From an uncultured Oscillibacter sp. (GTDB lineage Bacteria > Bacillota > Clostridia > Oscillospirales > Oscillospiraceae): a stretch of 24,245 nucleotides of DNA. Of the stretch, positions 7,610 to 14,479 are shown in pieces. The DNA lies in contig UQMC01000013.1 of the NCBI GenBank assembly GCA_900542115.1, positions 1 through 24,245 of the forward strand, given 5' to 3'. The notes under the pieces were generated by a model, which worked only from the letters and a program-made list of their open reading frames with translations, was not told where the DNA came from and did not search any database. Within the stretch, counting starts at the first letter, position 1. The number at the start of each line of letters is the position of its first letter. The position numbers and the translations under genes were made by a program.

Positions 7610-7638
7610 ATTATAGCAGACTTTTTCCTATGAGGCAA
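7610..7638 (-). promoter_or_regulatory. Strong SigA-type promoter for the moxR-vwa operon
   Basis: On the minus strand TTGCCT (7633-7638) and a perfect TATAAT (7610-7615) are 17 nt apart, and TGC directly before the -10 makes it an extended -10. It lies about 50 nt upstream of the chosen ATG at 7560. Confidence 0.88.
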
Positions 7639-7665
7639 CGTAAGTTTCCTTTTTGACAAGCCGCC

Positions 7666-8445
7666 CTATCCCAGCGCCACATCCAGTATCATCATGATCA
7701 GAAAGCCGCCCACAAAGCCGCAGGTCCCGGTCCGGGAATGGGCTTGGGGCACCAGCTCCTCCACCACTACGTACAGCATGGCTCCGGCGGCAAAGCTCAA
7801 AAGCCACGGCATCACCGGCCGCACTCCGGCCGCCGCCAGCGCTGCCAAGATTCCCGCCGCGGGCTCCACCGCGCCGGAGAGCGTTCCCAACGCAAAAGAC
7901 CGCCGCCGGGAATACCCCTCCTGCCGCAGCGGCAGAGAGATAGCCGCGCCCTCCGGGAAATTCTGGATTCCAATTCCCATGGCCAGCGCGGCGGCACCGG
8001 CCATGCCCTCGCCCGCCTCTGCCAGCGCAAAGGCCAGCCCCACCGCCATGCCCTCCGGCACGTTATGCAGCGTAATGGCCGCCATGAGCAGTGTGCTCTG
8101 CCGCCGGGACGGGTCCTCGTCCCTGCCGCGGCGCAGTCTCGGCAGGGCGGCGTCCAGCGCGGCAAGGAACACCACGCCGCACAAAAGCCCCACCGCCGCC
8201 GGGAGCCAGCCGGGAAGTCCAACGTCCGCCGCCCGGTCAATGGCCGGCAGCAGCAGGCTCCACACACTGGCCGCCGTCATGACCCCGGCGGCAAAGCCCA
8301 GCATGGCTTTTTGAAACTGGGGCCGGGGCGCCTCTGCGAAGAAAAACACCACCGCCGCTCCCAGCGTTGTCATCAGAAAGGGAAAGCCGGTACCCAGCGC
8401 GGCCCGGCTCAAGGCTTGCAGCATACGAATCAACGCCTTCTCCAT
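7666..8445 (-). CDS. ZIP family divalent metal transporter (GufA-like)
   Basis: A 259-aa hydrophobic protein with about eight predicted membrane segments, normal for bacterial ZIP proteins. Metal-site signatures are HNVPEGMAVGLAF (TM4) and GIQNFPEGAAISLPL (TM5). The usual TM5 His is Gln, as I recall for many GufA-type members. A late MLYVVVEELVPQAH is typical of the family's TM7. It should import zinc, iron or manganese across the cytoplasmic membrane. ATG at 8445 is preferred over the frame's extension to 8562 because that extension is basic, not membrane-like, and runs into the divergent guaD promoter. GGAGG is rather far (13 nt), so ATG at 8424 is an alternative. A possible -10 (TATACT, 8475-8480 on minus) lacks a clear -35. 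Confidence 0.9.
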   Translation of the reverse strand: MEKALIRMLQALSRAALGTGFPFLMTTLGAAVVFFFAEAPRPQFQKAMLGFAAGVMTAASVWSLLLPAIDRAADVGLPGWLPAAVGLLCGVVFLAALDAALPRLRRGRDEDPSRRQSTLLMAAITLHNVPEGMAVGLAFALAEAGEGMAGAAALAMGIGIQNFPEGAAISLPLRQEGYSRRRSFALGTLSGAVEPAAGILAALAAAGVRPVMPWLLSFAAGAMLYVVVEELVPQAHSRTGTCGFVGGFLIMMILDVALG

Positions 8446-8508
8446 GGTTTCGGGCGTTCCTCCGCCCGTATGACAGTATAAGCGCCGCCGGGGTCTCGGG
8501 TGACGGGC

Positions 8509-8537
8509 TTGCGTTTTTTCCGCCGCTGTGATACAAT
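8509..8537 (+). promoter_or_regulatory. Promoter for the guanine deaminase leader
   Basis: TTGCGT at 8509-8514 and TACAAT at 8532-8537 are 17 nt apart. Transcription would start near 8543-8545, about 13 nt before the aptamer-like structure and 130 nt before the ATG. The -10 is the left arm of a perfect palindrome, TACAATA-G-TATTGTA, at 8532-8546. Confidence 0.8.
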
Positions 8538-8556
8538 AGTATTGTAAAGTGTATAT

Positions 8557-8631
8557 GCTCATATAATTCCGCTGTTGGGTACTGTCCGGGCGCGGAAGTT
8601 TCTATGGGACCGCCTAAGGCCCCGCTATGAG
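8557..8631 (+). promoter_or_regulatory. Variant purine-riboswitch-like aptamer
   Basis: The leader folds as a three-way junction like the guanine riboswitch. P1 CTCATA/TATGAG is at 8558-8563/8626-8631. J1/2 is TAA (8564-8566). P2 TTCCGC/GCGGAA is at 8567-8572/8592-8597. J2/3 GTTTCTAT is at 8598-8605. P3 lies in 8606-8623, and J3/1 is GC (8624-8625). Against B. subtilis xpt, J1/2, GUUUCUA of J2/3, the C corresponding to C74 and the A-U pairs at the junction end of P1 are kept. Differences are U for C53, G for A73, a 19-nt P2 loop and a P3 without the standard seven-base kissing loop. C at position 74 suggests a guanine-like or other 6-oxopurine ligand. It stands before guanine deaminase. The alignment was made by eye from memory of xpt. 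Confidence 0.8.
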
Positions 8632-8660
8632 TGCCCGTTCGGGCGCTCATTTATTTTTTT
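8627..8660 (+). terminator. Riboswitch expression-platform terminator before guaD
   Basis: ATGAGTGCCC (8627-8636) pairs with GGGCGCTCAT (8641-8650; one G-T wobble) around GTTC, followed by TTATTTTTTT at 8651-8660. The 5' arm reuses ATGAG, which is also the 3' strand of aptamer P1 (8626-8631). The two helices exclude each other, so ligand-stabilised P1 should disrupt the terminator: an ON switch. This fits induction of a purine-degrading enzyme. Confidence 0.82.
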
Positions 8661-8676
8661 CGGGAGGAACCGACTC

Positions 8677-9951
8677 ATGACTATGATTTTAAAGGGCTGC
8701 ATCGTCTCCGCCCCGGCGTTGGGCCGGTTGGAGACCACGGAGCACGGCTATCTCATCGCCGAGAACGGACACATCACCGGCATATACCCAGTGCTGCCGG
8801 AGCAGTATGCCGGCGCGCCGGTGGAGGACTATGGCGACGATCTCATTGTCCAGTCCTTTGCCGACCTGCATCTCCACGCACCCCAGTATCCCATGCTGGG
8901 CACCGGCATGGACCTGCCGCTGCTGGACTGGCTGAATACCTACGCCTTTCCCACAGAGGCCCGCTTCGCGGACACGGATTATGCCCGGACGGTCTACCGG
9001 CAGCTATCCCGGGAGCTCATCGCCCACGGCACCACACGGGTGTGTATGTTCTCCTCACTCCACACCGAGGCCACACTGATTTTAATGGAGGAACTGGAGC
9101 GCGCAGGCGTCACCGGCTACGTCGGCAAGGTGAATATGGACCGCAACGGTCTTCCCGGCGTGTTAGAGGAAACCTCGGAGGCTTCCATGCGCGATACGCT
9201 GCGCTGGCTTGACAGGTGTCAAGACACCTGTCGCATCCGTCCTATCCTGACGCCCCGGTTCACTCCCTCGTGCACCGATAAGCTCATGGAATTTTTAGGA
9301 AGGCTGGCGGCGGAGCGAGGCCTGCCGGTACAATCCCACCTCTCGGAAAACCGGGCGGAAATACAGTGGGTCCGGGAGCTGCACCCGGACTGTGAGCAAT
9401 ATTGGGAGACCTATGCCAAATACGGCCTTTGGAATGACCGCACCCTCATGGCCCACTGTGTCTGGTCGGATGAGTGGGAGCGGCAGGCCATGAAAAATGC
9501 CGGTGTCACCGTGGTGCACTGCCCGGATTCCAACCTGAACCTCTGCTCCGGCACCGCCCCGGTGCGGACGATGCTGACCGGGGGCGTCCGGGTGGCGCTG
9601 GGAAGTGACATTGCCGGAGGCGATCATTTGGATATGTTTGACGTCACCGCCGCCGCTATCCGGGCCTCCAAGATCCGCCGCATGACGGACCCGGCAGTCC
9701 CGGCGCCGCTGACAGTGGCGGAGGCGTGGTATCTGGCCACCTCCACCGGGGCGGAGTGGTTCGGGGAACAGCCGGGCTTCGCCCCCGGCAACGCCCTGCA
9801 CGCCATGGTCCTCTCCGACAGCGCACTGCCTCATGGAAAGTCCCTGACCCCGGCCCAACGGCTGGAGCGGGCGGTATACCGGCAGCAGCCGAATGCGCTC
9901 CGGGCGGTGTATTCCGCTGGGAGGAAAGTATTTGAGGCTCCCACCGACTGA
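8677..9951 (+). CDS. guaD: Guanine deaminase
   Basis: A 424-aa amidohydrolase that converts guanine to xanthine and ammonia. The sequence follows animal and bacterial guanine deaminases closely: ADLHLHAPQYP, GMDLPLLDWLNTYAFPTE, GYVGKVNMDRN, PILTPRF, QSHLSENRAEIQWV, MAHCVW, HCPDSNLNL and LGSDIAGG. The zinc ligands fall at H65, H67, H221, H260 and D311, with spacings nearly equal to those recalled for human GDA. ATG at 8677 follows GGGAGG at about 10 nt. An in-frame GTG upstream at 8575 lies in the aptamer and is rejected. Expression is probably controlled by the purine-type aptamer and terminator in its leader. Because the aptamer is a variant, a related substrate such as 8-oxoguanine cannot be excluded from sequence alone. 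Confidence 0.95.
   Translation: MTMILKGCIVSAPALGRLETTEHGYLIAENGHITGIYPVLPEQYAGAPVEDYGDDLIVQSFADLHLHAPQYPMLGTGMDLPLLDWLNTYAFPTEARFADTDYARTVYRQLSRELIAHGTTRVCMFSSLHTEATLILMEELERAGVTGYVGKVNMDRNGLPGVLEETSEASMRDTLRWLDRCQDTCRIRPILTPRFTPSCTDKLMEFLGRLAAERGLPVQSHLSENRAEIQWVRELHPDCEQYWETYAKYGLWNDRTLMAHCVWSDEWERQAMKNAGVTVVHCPDSNLNLCSGTAPVRTMLTGGVRVALGSDIAGGDHLDMFDVTAAAIRASKIRRMTDPAVPAPLTVAEAWYLATSTGAEWFGEQPGFAPGNALHAMVLSDSALPHGKSLTPAQRLERAVYRQQPNALRAVYSAGRKVFEAPTD
9211..9232. repeat. Perfect palindrome inside guaD
   Basis: GACAGGTGTC (9211-9220) and GACACCTGTC (9223-9232) are perfect inverted 10-mers around AA. They encode residues from about 179 (DRCQDTC). The spacing between flanking metal ligands is close to that of human GDA, so it is not an obvious in-frame insertion. 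Confidence 0.7.
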
Positions 9952-9970
9952 CGGACTGCCGTGCGAACAA

Positions 9971-9999
9971 CAAAGCCCCCGCCGAACGGCGGGGGCTTT
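9971..9999 (+). terminator. Terminator hairpin copy 1 (3' of guaD)
   Basis: AAAGCCCCCGCC pairs with GGCGGGGGCTTT around a short GAAC loop. It lies 20 nt after the guaD stop and should end its transcript, although only CTTT follows the GC stem. The same 29 bp recur, identical, at 10161-10189. Confidence 0.75.
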
Positions 10000-10000
10000 C

Positions 10001-10160
10001 AGCGTGTCGAAAAAGTCTTTTCTCCCCGCTGAGCAAGTTTTCAGAACTTCATAAAAGTTCTGAAAACTTAGGATTTTAATGGCGCGGGACACCCCTCTTG
10101 GGTTTCCCGCGCACACCCTTCCTTACCGTCGCGGAGAATTTACTACTTTATCGACAGTCT
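10001..10160. mobile_element. 160-bp hairpin-rich, MITE-like element between duplicated terminators
   Basis: The imperfect terminal inverted repeats are AGCGTGTCGAAAAAGT at 10001-10016 and, reading inward from the other end, AGACTGTCGATAAAGT (10160-10145); 13 of 16 match. Inside are a perfect 15-bp-arm palindrome (10035-10049/10055-10069, AAGTTTTCAGAACTT) and a hairpin with GCGCGGGA/TCCCGCGC and inner ACCC/GGGT (10082-10112). It encodes no credible protein. Identical 29-bp direct repeats abut it at 9971-9999 (one base apart) and 10161-10189. It may be a non-autonomous mobile element or dispersed intergenic repeat; a structured untranslated RNA is the alternative. Confidence 0.5.
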
Positions 10161-10189
10161 CAAAGCCCCCGCCGAACGGCGGGGGCTTT
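10161..10189 (-). terminator. Terminator hairpin copy 2 (3' of mfd)
   Basis: Identical to the 29 bp at 9971-9999, this hairpin lies 36 nt past the mfd stop on the minus strand and ends in GGCTTTG there. It is the likely terminator of the comM-pth-mfd run, and it also blocks plus-strand readthrough. Confidence 0.72.
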
Positions 10190-10225
10190 GTTATACTGAT
10201 TTTCCATGAAAGCGGTACAGTGGCA

Positions 10226-13200
10226 TTACTCCTGCGAGGCCAGCTTCAAATCCTCCACCAGCTCCAGCGCCGTTTCCAGCACATCGGCATTGGGCTTGAG
10301 CTTCAGGGTCAGCATGGGTGTTTCCCCTGCGGAGAGCGTCAGGCGGAATTTATATTTGGCAAGGCCGCACACCTTCACCAGCGCCTCAGGGTGGAACACC
10401 GCCAGCGTAAAGCGCAGCGTGTCCTGCTTCTGGGTGATGTCGGACACTCCGGCCTTGGCGGCGGCAGCGCGCAGCAGCGCCACGTCCAGCAGCGCCAGCA
10501 CCGGGCGGGGCGGCTCGCCGTAGCGGTCGATCAGCTCGTCCATGAGGTCGGAGGCATCGTCATTGGTGCGGATGGCGGCAATGCGCCGGTAGAGGTCCAT
10601 CCGCTGCTCCGGAGAGGAAATATACCGTTCCGGGATGTTGGCGTTGAGGGTCAGGTCGGCGGAGCACTCCGCCTCGATCTTCTTTTCCTCGCCCCGCTCC
10701 TCCAGAACCGCCTCCTCCAGCAGCTTGAGATACAGGTCATAGCCCACGGTCATAAGATACCCGGACTGCTCCGGCCCCAGCAGATTTCCGGCGCCGCGAA
10801 TCTCCAGGTCCCGCATGGCGATCTTGAAGCCAGAGCCGAACTCCACATACTCCCGGATGGCCGCCAGCCGCTTGGCGGCGGTCTCCTGCAAAATTTTTCC
10901 CTGCCGGTAGGTGAGGTAGGCATAGGCCCGGCGGGTGCTGCGGCCGATGCGGCCGCGAATCTGGTGGAGCTGGGCGAGGCCCAGCCGGTCGGCGTCCTCG
11001 ATGATGAGGGTGTTGACATTGGGGATGTCAATGCCGGTCTCAATGATGGTGGTGCACACCAGCACATCCGCCTCGCCATCCACCATGGCCTGCATCACGG
11101 TGGAAAGCTCCTGTTCGCCCATTTTTCCGTGGGCCGTGACCACCCGGACCTCCGGCCCCAGCAGCTTTTGAATACGGGAGGCGGTGAGGTCGATGGTCTC
11201 CACCCGGTTATGCAGGTAATAGACCTGTCCGCCACGGGACAGCTCCTTCCGCATGGCGTCCTCCAAAACGGCCCAGTCATGCTCCAGCACGTAGGTCTGC
11301 ACCGGCTGACGGTCGGCGGGGGGCTCCTCAATGGTGGACATATCCCGCAGGCCGGAGAGGGCCATGTTCAGCGTCCGGGGAATGGGGGTAGCCGACAGCG
11401 TCAGCACATCCACCTGCCGGCTCATCTCTTTAAGCCGCTCCTTATGGGTCACGCCGAAGCGCTGCTCCTCGTCAATGACCAGCAGGCCCAAATCCTTAAA
11501 TTCCACACTTTTTTGCAGCAGCTTGTGGGTGCCGATCAAAAGGTCTACGCCGCCGTTTTTTGCCGCCGCCAGAATGCGCTTCTGCTCCTTGGCGGTGGTG
11601 AAACGGGAGAGCACCTCAATTTTTACCGGGAAGTCCCGGAACCGGCCGCAGGCAGTGGCGTAATGCTGCTGGGCGAGAACGGTGGTGGGCACTAAAATGG
11701 CGGCCTGCTTTCCGTCTAAAATACATTTCATCACAGCCCGGAGGGCCACCTCCGTTTTGCCGTAGCCCACATCGCCGCAGAGCAGGCGGTCCATGGGCCG
11801 GGGCTGCTCCATATCCTTCTTGATGTCCTCCACAGCCTGAAGCTGGTCATTGGTCTCGGCATAGGGAAACGCCTCCTCAAATTCCCGCTGCCATGGGGAA
11901 TCCGGCGAAAAGGCAAAGCCCGGGCGGCGCTGGCGCTCGGCGTAGAGCTTCGTAAGCCCGGCGGCTAAATCCTTGGCCGCCCTTCTGGCCCGGGTCTTCT
12001 GCTTGGCCCATTCCGTGCCGCCCAGCTTATTGAGACGGGTGCGCTCCTGCTCCTCGCCTCCGCCGATATACTTGCTCACAAGGTCCAACTGCGTCACAGG
12101 GACATAGAGGCAGTCCCCGCCGGCGTAGTCCAGCTTGATATAGTCCTTTTCCACACCGTCCACGGTCATGCGGGTGATTCCCACAAAGCGGCCGATGCCG
12201 TGGTGAACATGAACCACGAGATCGCCGGGGGAGAGGTCGGTGAAGGATTGGAGCTTCTGGCGGTTGGAGTCCTTTTTCAGCTTCAGCTTTTTCTGTGTGG
12301 GGGCGGTGAGCTGGCCCTCGGTGAGCACGGCCAGCTTCAGCGCCGGCCACTCGCACCCGGCGGACAGCGCCCCCACGGTGATTCGCAGCTCGCCGGGCCG
12401 GGGCATGGCGGCGCCCTTGAGGTCAAGGACCGCCGGGATGCTCCGTTCCTCCAAAAGCCGCAGCAAATTCTGCGCCCGCACCTCGCCGCCGCAGAGCACC
12501 AGCACGGCGGTGCCGGTATTGCGGTAATGCTCCAGATCGCTGACCGCCGTTTCAAGGCTGCCGCCATAGGAGCTGAGCTGCCGGGCGCTGAGGGCCAGCA
12601 GCCCCTTGGGCTTTAAGGGATGGCGGGAGGTAGGCAGCGCGTCCAGCATCACCACCGGGAAATCCGCAAGGCGGGTATAAAGCGCCGTTTCCGAGAGGCA
12701 CACCTCCGCCGCGTCCCCGGCCATGAGGCCCGCCTCCATCAGCGTTTCCGTGTCCTGATGGAGCTGCAGCAGCACATTTTTCGCCCGCTGGTCCAGCCGC
12801 CCGCCCTCGCAGAAGAACACAACGGCGTCCGGCGGCAGATAGTCCGCGCCGCAGACGGCGTCCGGGTAGATAAGGCTCAAATAGCGGTCCAGCCCTTCCA
12901 CGGCGGCGCCGGTACGGAAGCGTTCGGCGTCCCCCCGGAGCGTCTGGGCTACTGCGGCGGTCTCCGCCTTTTTGGCGTACTTCACCGCAAGGCGCTCCAG
13001 TTCCTCGGCTAACCGGGCTGGGCCACCGGGGGCCAGTCCCGGCAGCACCTCCGCCGCCGGGAGCAGCAGCGCGGCGGACACGTTTTCTGTCCGGCGCTGG
13101 GTTCCGGGGTCAAAGGCGCCCAAGGAGTCAACCTCATCATCGAAAAATTCGCAGCGCACCGGCTGCTCCATCAGTGGGGAGAAAACGTCCAGAATGCCGC

Positions 13201-13729
13201 CCCGGATGGCGAATTGGCCCACACCCTCCACCTGTTCGCACCGGCTGTAGCCCGCCTGCACAAGCCGCTCCGTCAGCGCACCGAGTTCCACCCGGTCGCC
13301 GGGGCGCAGCGTGACGGACAGTGCCGCAAGACGCTGGGGCGGCAGTGTGCGGGTCATGAGGGCGTCAATGGTGGCCACCACGGCGGGAACCGCGCCGGAG
13401 GCCATGCGGTAGAGCGCCGCAAGGCGGCTGCGCTCCCACTCCCGGGAGGCAACGGCGTTGGGCCGGAACTGCCATTCCCTTGCCAGCAGCGTTACCGGCT
13501 CCTGCCCGGTGAGGCTTTGCAGGTCGCCTGCCAGTTGACGGGCCTCCCGCTCATCGGCGCAGAGGAACACTGCGGGCCGCCCAGTCCCGGCGGCCACCGC
13601 CGCGCCGATGCAGGCCCGCTGCACCGGCGCCGTGCCGGTGAGCACGGCGGGACAGCCGCCGTTTTCCACCCGTGCGATGAGCTCCGATGCCTCCGGCAGC
13701 GTTTGCAGTGTTTTCAAAAAAGCGTCCAT
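10226..13729 (-). CDS. mfd: Transcription-repair coupling factor Mfd
   Basis: A 1167-aa protein, normal for Mfd. It removes RNA polymerase stalled at DNA lesions and recruits UvrA for excision repair. The N-terminal part is UvrB-like (VGQFAIRGGILDVFSP and EFFDDEVDSLGAFD, about 170-220). A CarD-like RNAP-interacting domain follows at about 500-570 (DLVVHVHHGIGRFVGI). The SF2 translocase has Walker A LCGDVGYGKTEVALR near 650, DEEQRFGVTHKE near 750, LSATPIPRTL, and the motif VI region QIRGRIGRS. The C-terminal TRCF domain closes the protein (RMDLYRRIAAI). ATG at 13729 follows GGGAGG at 7 nt; a start at 13756 would be upstream of that site. It lies downstream of pth, the same order as spoVC-mfd in B. 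subtilis. No separate promoter is convincing in the 121-nt gap. Confidence 0.97.
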   Translation of the reverse strand: MDAFLKTLQTLPEASELIARVENGGCPAVLTGTAPVQRACIGAAVAAGTGRPAVFLCADEREARQLAGDLQSLTGQEPVTLLAREWQFRPNAVASREWERSRLAALYRMASGAVPAVVATIDALMTRTLPPQRLAALSVTLRPGDRVELGALTERLVQAGYSRCEQVEGVGQFAIRGGILDVFSPLMEQPVRCEFFDDEVDSLGAFDPGTQRRTENVSAALLLPAAEVLPGLAPGGPARLAEELERLAVKYAKKAETAAVAQTLRGDAERFRTGAAVEGLDRYLSLIYPDAVCGADYLPPDAVVFFCEGGRLDQRAKNVLLQLHQDTETLMEAGLMAGDAAEVCLSETALYTRLADFPVVMLDALPTSRHPLKPKGLLALSARQLSSYGGSLETAVSDLEHYRNTGTAVLVLCGGEVRAQNLLRLLEERSIPAVLDLKGAAMPRPGELRITVGALSAGCEWPALKLAVLTEGQLTAPTQKKLKLKKDSNRQKLQSFTDLSPGDLVVHVHHGIGRFVGITRMTVDGVEKDYIKLDYAGGDCLYVPVTQLDLVSKYIGGGEEQERTRLNKLGGTEWAKQKTRARRAAKDLAAGLTKLYAERQRRPGFAFSPDSPWQREFEEAFPYAETNDQLQAVEDIKKDMEQPRPMDRLLCGDVGYGKTEVALRAVMKCILDGKQAAILVPTTVLAQQHYATACGRFRDFPVKIEVLSRFTTAKEQKRILAAAKNGGVDLLIGTHKLLQKSVEFKDLGLLVIDEEQRFGVTHKERLKEMSRQVDVLTLSATPIPRTLNMALSGLRDMSTIEEPPADRQPVQTYVLEHDWAVLEDAMRKELSRGGQVYYLHNRVETIDLTASRIQKLLGPEVRVVTAHGKMGEQELSTVMQAMVDGEADVLVCTTIIETGIDIPNVNTLIIEDADRLGLAQLHQIRGRIGRSTRRAYAYLTYRQGKILQETAAKRLAAIREYVEFGSGFKIAMRDLEIRGAGNLLGPEQSGYLMTVGYDLYLKLLEEAVLEERGEEKKIEAECSADLTLNANIPERYISSPEQRMDLYRRIAAIRTNDDASDLMDELIDRYGEPPRPVLALLDVALLRAAAAKAGVSDITQKQDTLRFTLAVFHPEALVKVCGLAKYKFRLTLSAGETPMLTLKLKPNADVLETALELVEDLKLASQE

Positions 13730-13768
13730 CCGACACCTCCCGATTTTCAAATTCACGCGGAAACGGGC

Positions 13769-13794
13769 GCACTGACCCCTTGGCGGGGCAGTGC
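13769..13794. other. Hairpin in the pth-mfd intergenic gap
   Basis: GCACTG-A-CCCC and GGGG-CAGTGC pair around TTGGC. It lies between pth and mfd, about 40 nt upstream of the mfd ATG. On minus, the strand of both genes, no T-run follows, so it is not a normal terminator for pth. On plus a T6 follows a few bases later but no gene ends there. It could stabilise or separate the pth and mfd messages. Confidence 0.4.
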
Positions 13795-13850
13795 ACCTGC
13801 TTTTTTATATGCGATTTGCTCTGTTGTTACGCCCGTTTTGCCGCAGGGCG

Positions 13851-14441
13851 TCAGTTATAGTCATTCATGGCCTTCTGGCAGCCGTTTTCAAGGATGTCCT
13901 CCGCCGCCTGAATGGCCCGCTCAAAGCTCTCCACCAGAATTTTCCGCTCCGCCTGAGAGGGCACACCGATGACCCAGTCGATCATCTCCGCGCCGCCGCC
14001 CGCCGGGGCGCCGGTGCCGATCTTGATACGGGGGAAATCCTGTGTTCCCAAATGGGCGATGATATTCTTGATGCCGTTATGGCCGCCGGCGGAGCCGGTG
14101 GGCCGCACCCGCAGCTTTCCTACCGGCAATGACACATCATCATAGATCACCAGTACGTGATCGGCGGGAATTTTATAGAACTGCACCGCCTCGCGGACTG
14201 CCTCACCGGAGAGGTTCATATACGTCTGGGGCTTCATCACAAGGCATTTCTGCCCGCCGAAGCGGACGATATTATAGGCGGACTTGAACTTCACCTTGTT
14301 GAGCTTGACATTCAGCTTTTCCGCCAGCAGATCCACGGTGAGAAAGCCCATATTGTGGCGGGTGTGCTCATACTTCTGCCCGGGATTTCCAAGGCCCACG
14401 ATGAGCCAGTCCACCGCGCCGCCGCTTTTTTCAAACAACAT
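13851..14441 (-). CDS. pth: Peptidyl-tRNA hydrolase
   Basis: A 196-aa protein, the usual size. It cleaves peptidyl-tRNA released from stalled ribosomes, recycling the tRNA. Family signatures in order are WLIVGLGNPGQKYEHTRHNMGF (catalytic His in RHN and the conserved Asn in GNPG), MKPQTYMNLSGEAV, VIYDDVSLPVGKLRVR (conserved Asp) and GSAGGHNGIKNIIAHLGT. ATG at 14441 gives a short N-terminal extension (MLFEKSGGAVD) before the usual start. AAGGAG is 13 nt away, rather far, and a GTG at the Val before DWLIVG is a possible alternative. It begins 38 nt after comM and precedes mfd. Confidence 0.95.
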   Translation of the reverse strand: MLFEKSGGAVDWLIVGLGNPGQKYEHTRHNMGFLTVDLLAEKLNVKLNKVKFKSAYNIVRFGGQKCLVMKPQTYMNLSGEAVREAVQFYKIPADHVLVIYDDVSLPVGKLRVRPTGSAGGHNGIKNIIAHLGTQDFPRIKIGTGAPAGGGAEMIDWVIGVPSQAERKILVESFERAIQAAEDILENGCQKAMNDYN

Positions 14442-14479
14442 AAAATTTCCAATGCTCCTTTTGCGAATTGAACTTGCCG

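Noticed and set aside
8446..8562. 39-residue extension of the ZIP transporter
   Set aside because: The extension is basic and crosses the divergent guaD promoter; transporter-like sequence begins at about 8445.
8575..8676. Upstream GTG start for guanine deaminase
   Set aside because: These bases form the aptamer and terminator; the guanine deaminase match and GGGAGG site begin at 8677.
13769..13800. Rho-independent terminator between pth and mfd
   Set aside because: The hairpin has no T-run on the minus strand where both genes lie, so it is listed only as a hairpin.
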